Shown here: positions 60,710 through 64,000 of the stretch, piece after piece
Numbering within the stretch: the stretch's first letter is position 1
Layout of the letters: each line of letters begins with the position of its first letter
DNA from: Pusillimonas minor
GTDB lineage: Bacteria; Pseudomonadota; Gammaproteobacteria; Burkholderiales; Burkholderiaceae_B
Length of the DNA: 64,000 bases
Direction of reading: 5' to 3'
Assembly: GCF_014237865.1 (NCBI RefSeq)
Contig: NZ_JACJUU010000008.1
Coordinates: 1-64,000 of the forward strand
Made by a program: the position numbers and the translations under genes
Notes under the pieces: generated by a model
Told to the model about the DNA's origin: nothing
Databases searched by the model: none
Seen by the model: the letters and a program-made list of their open reading frames with translations, nothing else

Positions 60710-60742
60710 AACCCCGCTGTGTTTTACAGCGGGGTTTGTTTT
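60710..60742 (+). terminator. Intrinsic terminator after purM
   Basis: AACCCCGCTGT (60710-60720) pairs perfectly with ACAGCGGGGTT (60726-60736) around GTTTT, followed by TGTTTT. A smaller AAAACC/GGGTTTT hairpin lies just upstream (60681-60698). Confidence 0.88.
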
Positions 60743-60763
60743 ATTGGGTGACGGGTTACTGCG

Positions 60764-61720
60764 CTACAGGCCAGCGTAATGCGTTGACCACACGCCCGAC
60801 GCCGCATCCAGCACCTGGGTGGCGGCGTCCGGGGCGAGGCAATCGACAACCTGGCGATCGGGTTGGGCGCGTAGCCATGTCAGTTGCCGTTTGGCCAGTT
60901 GGCGCGTTGCGGCAATCGCCTGTTCAATCGCCTGGGCTTTGTCGGTCTTGCCATCCAGGTAGTCCCACAGCTGACGATAGCCCACGCACCGTACTGACGG
61001 CAGGCCGGGGTGCAGGTCGCCCCGTTCATACAGCCGTTCAACTTCATTCATCAGGCCTTGCTCCAGCATGAGCTGGTAACGCAGCGCGATGCGCCGGTGC
61101 AAGGCCAGGCGGTCGGAGGGTTCGAGGCTGAGCGTGATGAAGTGGTGTGCGGTGCCGGCATTTTGTGATTTTTGTTGTTGCAGCAAAACCGACATCGGTT
61201 GCCCGCTAAGGTGCCAGATTTCCAGGGCTCGCTGAATACGCTGGCTGTCGTTGGGCGCCAGGCGCGCCGCCGTGACCGGGTCGACCTCGGCCAGGCGCGC
61301 ATGCAGTGCCGGCCAGCCCAACTGCCCTGCCTCGGCTTCAAGCTCGGCCCGTAGTGCCGGGTTGGCCTGGGGCAGGTCGTTCAGACCTTCGCGCAGGGCT
61401 TTGTAATACATCATGGTGCCGCCGCAAAGCAGCGGGATGCGTCCCCGGGCAAGAGTCTGGTCAATCAGCGTGGTTGCGTCGGTACAGAACTCGGCGGCCG
61501 AATAGCTTTCGGCCGGGTCGCGGATATCGAGCAGGTGTTGCGGCACCATGGCTTGTTCGGCGGGGGTGGGCTTGGCGGTGCCGATGTTCATTTCCCGGTA
61601 AATTGTGGCCGAATCGACGTTGATGATTTCGATGGGCCAGCGTGCCGCGAGCGCCAGGGTCGAGGCGCTTTTACCAGCGGCGGTGGGGCCGGCCAGGCAC
61701 AAGATAGGGGTAGGGTTCAT
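60764..61720 (-). CDS. miaA: tRNA dimethylallyltransferase
   Basis: This 318-residue enzyme adds the isopentenyl group to A37 of tRNAs reading U-initial codons. The P-loop is [53 protein letters not shown] and the C-terminal [16 protein letters not shown] are typical. The ATG at 61720 overlaps the mutL stop by 4 nt. The mutL-miaA pair is widespread in proteobacteria, although the hfq that often follows is not here. Confidence 0.96.
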   Translation of the reverse strand: MNPTPILCLAGPTAAGKSASTLALAARWPIEIINVDSATIYREMNIGTAKPTPAEQAMVPQHLLDIRDPAESYSAAEFCTDATTLIDQTLARGRIPLLCGGTMMYYKALREGLNDLPQANPALRAELEAEAGQLGWPALHARLAEVDPVTAARLAPNDSQRIQRALEIWHLSGQPMSVLLQQQKSQNAGTAHHFITLSLEPSDRLALHRRIALRYQLMLEQGLMNEVERLYERGDLHPGLPSVRCVGYRQLWDYLDGKTDKAQAIEQAIAATRQLAKRQLTWLRAQPDRQVVDCLAPDAATQVLDAASGVWSTHYAGL

Positions 61721-63636
61721 TGGCCGCGCAGAAAGAATTTGTCGAGCTCGGGCAGGGACCAGTGCACCCAGGTGGGACGCCCGTGGTTGCATTGGTCGGC
61801 ACGTTCGGTTTGCTCCATTTTACGCAACAGCGCGTTCATTTCGTCGAGCGTCAGGCGTCGATTGGCCCGGACCGACCCGTGGCAGGCCATGGTGGCCAGC
61901 AAGACGTTGCGCTGTTCAAGCAACTGCGCCGACGACCCGACCGATGACAGGTCGCCCAGCACATTGCGTGCCAGCGATTCGATGTCGCCACCGGCCAGCA
62001 AGGCAGGGACGGCACGCACCATGAGTGTTGCCGGGCCTGCAGGGCGCAGGATCAGGCCCAGGTCTTCAAGCGTTTCGGCATGTTCGTCGGCAATGGCAAC
62101 ATCTTTTTCGTTTGCCTGAAACACGACCGGAACGAGTAGTTCTTGTCTGGGCAGATCGCGCATGTCGATGGCGCGTTTCAGTTGCTCGTAGACGACGCGC
62201 TCGTGCGCAGCATGCATATCAACCAGAATCAGCCCGGTTGCGGTTTGCGACAGAATATAGATGCCGTGCAGCTGGGCCAGTGCCATGCCCAGCGGGAACT
62301 CGTGATCGGGCAGGGGGGCTGGCTGTGTGCGTGTTGTGCCGGCCGTTGCGGCAGCGGGCGCCAGTGGCCGGTACAGCGTTTGCCAGTCAGTGCCCTGCGC
62401 TTCAGCGGTAGCGCGATCTCGCAGGTTAAGGGCATGCTGCCCGTATGGCGAAAATGCGGGAGCGCGGTATTGCCCCGCCGGTGCGGGTGTGCCGTGCGAC
62501 GCCAAATGGCTGGGCGACGGTGACGGCGAGCTTCCGGTAACGCGGTTGGCGGTGTCGTGGGGCAGGGCTTCATCGTGGCCAGAAGGGGCCTCAGGCGTGT
62601 GGTCGTTGTTGACACGTGCGGCATCCGCAGGCACAGGCTGGCCGCCGCCGGCAGTTTGGGCGAGTACCTGTGACAACGCCCGCGCGACAAACTGGTGTAC
62701 GGCTCCGCTGTCGCGAAAACGGATTTCGTGCTTGGCCGGGTGGACGTTGACATCGACAGCATTTGGGTCAATGGATAAAAACAAGACAAACCCGGGTTGG
62801 CGATCGCCATGCAGGACGTCGGCGTAAGCCTGACGGATGGCGTGCGAGACGGTTTTGTCGCGGACATACCGGCCGTTGACGTAAAGATACTGACGATCGG
62901 CCCGGGCGCGGGCGTAAGTGGGGCGTGTAATCATGCCGTCGAGCCTGACCAGCCCCTGGTCGACACTGACACCCAGGCCCTGACTGACGAATTCATTGCC
63001 CAGCACGTCAAGTATGCGCTGGGCGATATCGCCGGCCCGCCAGTGTCGTTGCGGCTTGTCGTTATGAAACAGCCGGAACGCAACCTGGGGATGGGCCAGC
63101 GCAATGCGTTCGAGGATATCGACACAGTGCCCGTACTCGGTCGACTCGGTACGCAGGAACTTCCGGCGGGCCGGCACGTTTTCGAAGAGTTGGCGAACGT
63201 CGACCGTGGTGCCCTGCGGGCCGGAGGCTGCGGTGATGTCGGGTTGCTGGGCGGTGATTTGCCACGCATGGGGCGCATCGTCGGTGCGGGAGGTAAGCGT
63301 TAGCCGTGCCACCGCCCCGATGGACGCCAGCGCCTCGCCACGAAAGCCCATCGAGGCTACCGATTCGAGGTCGTCGAGAGATTTTATTTTGCTGGTGGCG
63401 TGGCGGGTTAAGGCAAGGGCCAGCTCGTTTTGGGCAATACCGCAACCATTATCGGAGACGGCAATACGACGAATACCGCCCCCATCAAGACGAACCTCGA
63501 TGCTGGACGCGCCGGCATCAATGGCGTTTTCAAGAATCTCTTTCAGTACCGAGGCGGGTCGTTCAATGACCTCGCCGGCGGCGATTTGGCTGATGAGAAG
63601 ATCGGGGAGGGGGGCAATTACGGGGCGTTGCGACAT
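61717..63636 (-). CDS. mutL: DNA mismatch repair protein MutL (endonuclease type)
   Basis: This 639-residue GHKL ATPase links mismatch recognition to strand incision. The ATPase motifs [25 protein letters not shown] and [18 protein letters not shown] lie in the N-terminal 120 residues. A Pro/Ala-rich linker (about 330-440) leads to the dimerisation domain. There [12 protein letters not shown] matches the DxHA(x)2E(x)4E endonuclease motif that E. coli MutL lacks, and [12 protein letters not shown] follows. It therefore probably nicks DNA itself. It lies 11 bp after amiC. Confidence 0.95.
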   Translation of the reverse strand: MSQRPVIAPLPDLLISQIAAGEVIERPASVLKEILENAIDAGASSIEVRLDGGGIRRIAVSDNGCGIAQNELALALTRHATSKIKSLDDLESVASMGFRGEALASIGAVARLTLTSRTDDAPHAWQITAQQPDITAASGPQGTTVDVRQLFENVPARRKFLRTESTEYGHCVDILERIALAHPQVAFRLFHNDKPQRHWRAGDIAQRILDVLGNEFVSQGLGVSVDQGLVRLDGMITRPTYARARADRQYLYVNGRYVRDKTVSHAIRQAYADVLHGDRQPGFVLFLSIDPNAVDVNVHPAKHEIRFRDSGAVHQFVARALSQVLAQTAGGGQPVPADAARVNNDHTPEAPSGHDEALPHDTANRVTGSSPSPSPSHLASHGTPAPAGQYRAPAFSPYGQHALNLRDRATAEAQGTDWQTLYRPLAPAAATAGTTRTQPAPLPDHEFPLGMALAQLHGIYILSQTATGLILVDMHAAHERVVYEQLKRAIDMRDLPRQELLVPVVFQANEKDVAIADEHAETLEDLGLILRPAGPATLMVRAVPALLAGGDIESLARNVLGDLSSVGSSAQLLEQRNVLLATMACHGSVRANRRLTLDEMNALLRKMEQTERADQCNHGRPTWVHWSLPELDKFFLRGQ

Positions 63637-63647
63637 CGTAGGGGCAA

Positions 63648-64000
63648 TTATGCCCGACGCGCGAGCCCCGGGCTAGTTGCGAAGTAATCGTTGATGCCTT
63701 TGAGCATGGCGGTGGCGATTTTGTCTTGGTGCCCGCCGCTGCGTAGCAGGCGCTCTTCTTCGGGGTTACTGATAAATGCCGTTTCAACCAGGATGGACGG
63801 GATGTCCGGCGCCTTGAGCACGGCAAACCCCGCACGTTCAACATATTTTTTATGCAGCCGGTTGATTTTGCCGATTTCGCTCAGGACGCGGCCACCGACT
63901 TTGACCGAGTCATTGATTTGTGCCGCCGTTGACATATCGAGCAAGACTTTGGCCACTTGCTGGTTGTGCGACCCCAGGTTGATACCGCCGATCAGGTCGG
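63648..64000 (-). CDS. amiC: N-acetylmuramoyl-L-alanine amidase, C-terminal part (window edge)
   Basis: The last 117 codons of a zinc amidase of the Amidase_3 family enter from the right edge. [23 protein letters not shown] continues in frame through the GTG at 63956, so that GTG is not the start. The catalytic Glu sits in [23 protein letters not shown], the AmiC/AmiB signature. The protein cleaves the septal wall during daughter-cell separation. It is immediately upstream of mutL, a frequent amiC-mutL-miaA order. Confidence 0.93.
   Translation of the reverse strand, partial: DLIGGINLGSHNQQVAKVLLDMSTAAQINDSVKVGGRVLSEIGKINRLHKKYVERAGFAVLKAPDIPSILVETAFISNPEEERLLRSGGHQDKIATAMLKGINDYFATSPGLARRA

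Overview
The window is a chromosomal segment of a Gram-negative betaproteobacterium, most likely of the family Alcaligenaceae (the Bordetella/Achromobacter/Pusillimonas neighbourhood). This rests on gene order and protein style: a complete dcw cluster with murE and murF fused into one gene (an arrangement known from Bordetella), followed by lpxC-dciA-M23 peptidase-secA; divergent hda/purM next to pcnB-folK; and LPS genes (lpxC, lptD, gmhB). The genus cannot be named from the sequence alone. Nearly everything is vertically inherited housekeeping DNA. The only clear mobile element is one IS66-family insertion at the left end.

Layout. 1-2900: the 5' end of a probable second IS66-type gene, then a complete IS66 element (240-2771) with inverted ends and a perfect 8-bp target duplication, sitting inside the 3' remnant of a maf gene. 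2985-7598: TRIC-type channel, small membrane protein, SWIB protein, pyrC and uup. 7698-8108: RNase P RNA, with a terminator about 120 bp further on. 8414-25489: dcw cluster mraZ-rsmH-ftsL-ftsI-murEF-mraY-murD-ftsW-murG-murC-ddlB-ftsQ-ftsA-ftsZ, almost all overlapping by about 4 nt and headed by a recognisable promoter and a four-repeat MraZ operator. 25731-31021: lpxC, dciA (reverse), M23 peptidase, secA. 31225-34799 (reverse): inositol-phosphatase family, M20 amidohydrolase, mgtE. 34880-39141: a MnmC-like protein with a decayed methyltransferase half, and an atypical GH31 protein. 39281-39774: tRNA-Lys with promoter and terminator, then a 206-bp imperfect palindrome of unknown nature. 39827-42380 (reverse): coiled-coil membrane protein, murU and amgK (cell-wall sugar recycling). 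42520-47212: lptD-surA-rsmA. 47311-54195 (reverse): glyQ-glyS-gmhB-plsC-ygjP-gloA-spmAB as one tight run. 54432-56798: crotonase-family gene and class I fumarase. 56820-59521 (reverse): hda, pcnB, folK. 59600-60649: purM. 60764-64000 (reverse): amiC (cut by the window edge), mutL, miaA.

How the genes work together. The dominant theme is the cell envelope: peptidoglycan precursor synthesis (murEF, murD, murC, ddlB, mraY, murG), the division machine (ftsL, I, W, Q, A, Z), wall hydrolysis (M23 peptidase, amiC), MurNAc recycling (amgK, murU), lipid A and LPS (lpxC, gmhB, lptD), outer-membrane folding (surA), acyl transfer (plsC) and secretion (secA). A second theme is RNA: rnpB, tRNA-Lys, pcnB, miaA, mnmC, rsmA, rsmH and glyQS.

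I found no phage, CRISPR, toxin-antitoxin or defence system, and no biosynthetic cluster. The least explained items are the palindrome at 39491-39696, the decayed MnmC methyltransferase domain, the GH31 protein with altered active-site positions, and the inverted repeat over the IS66 tnpA start.
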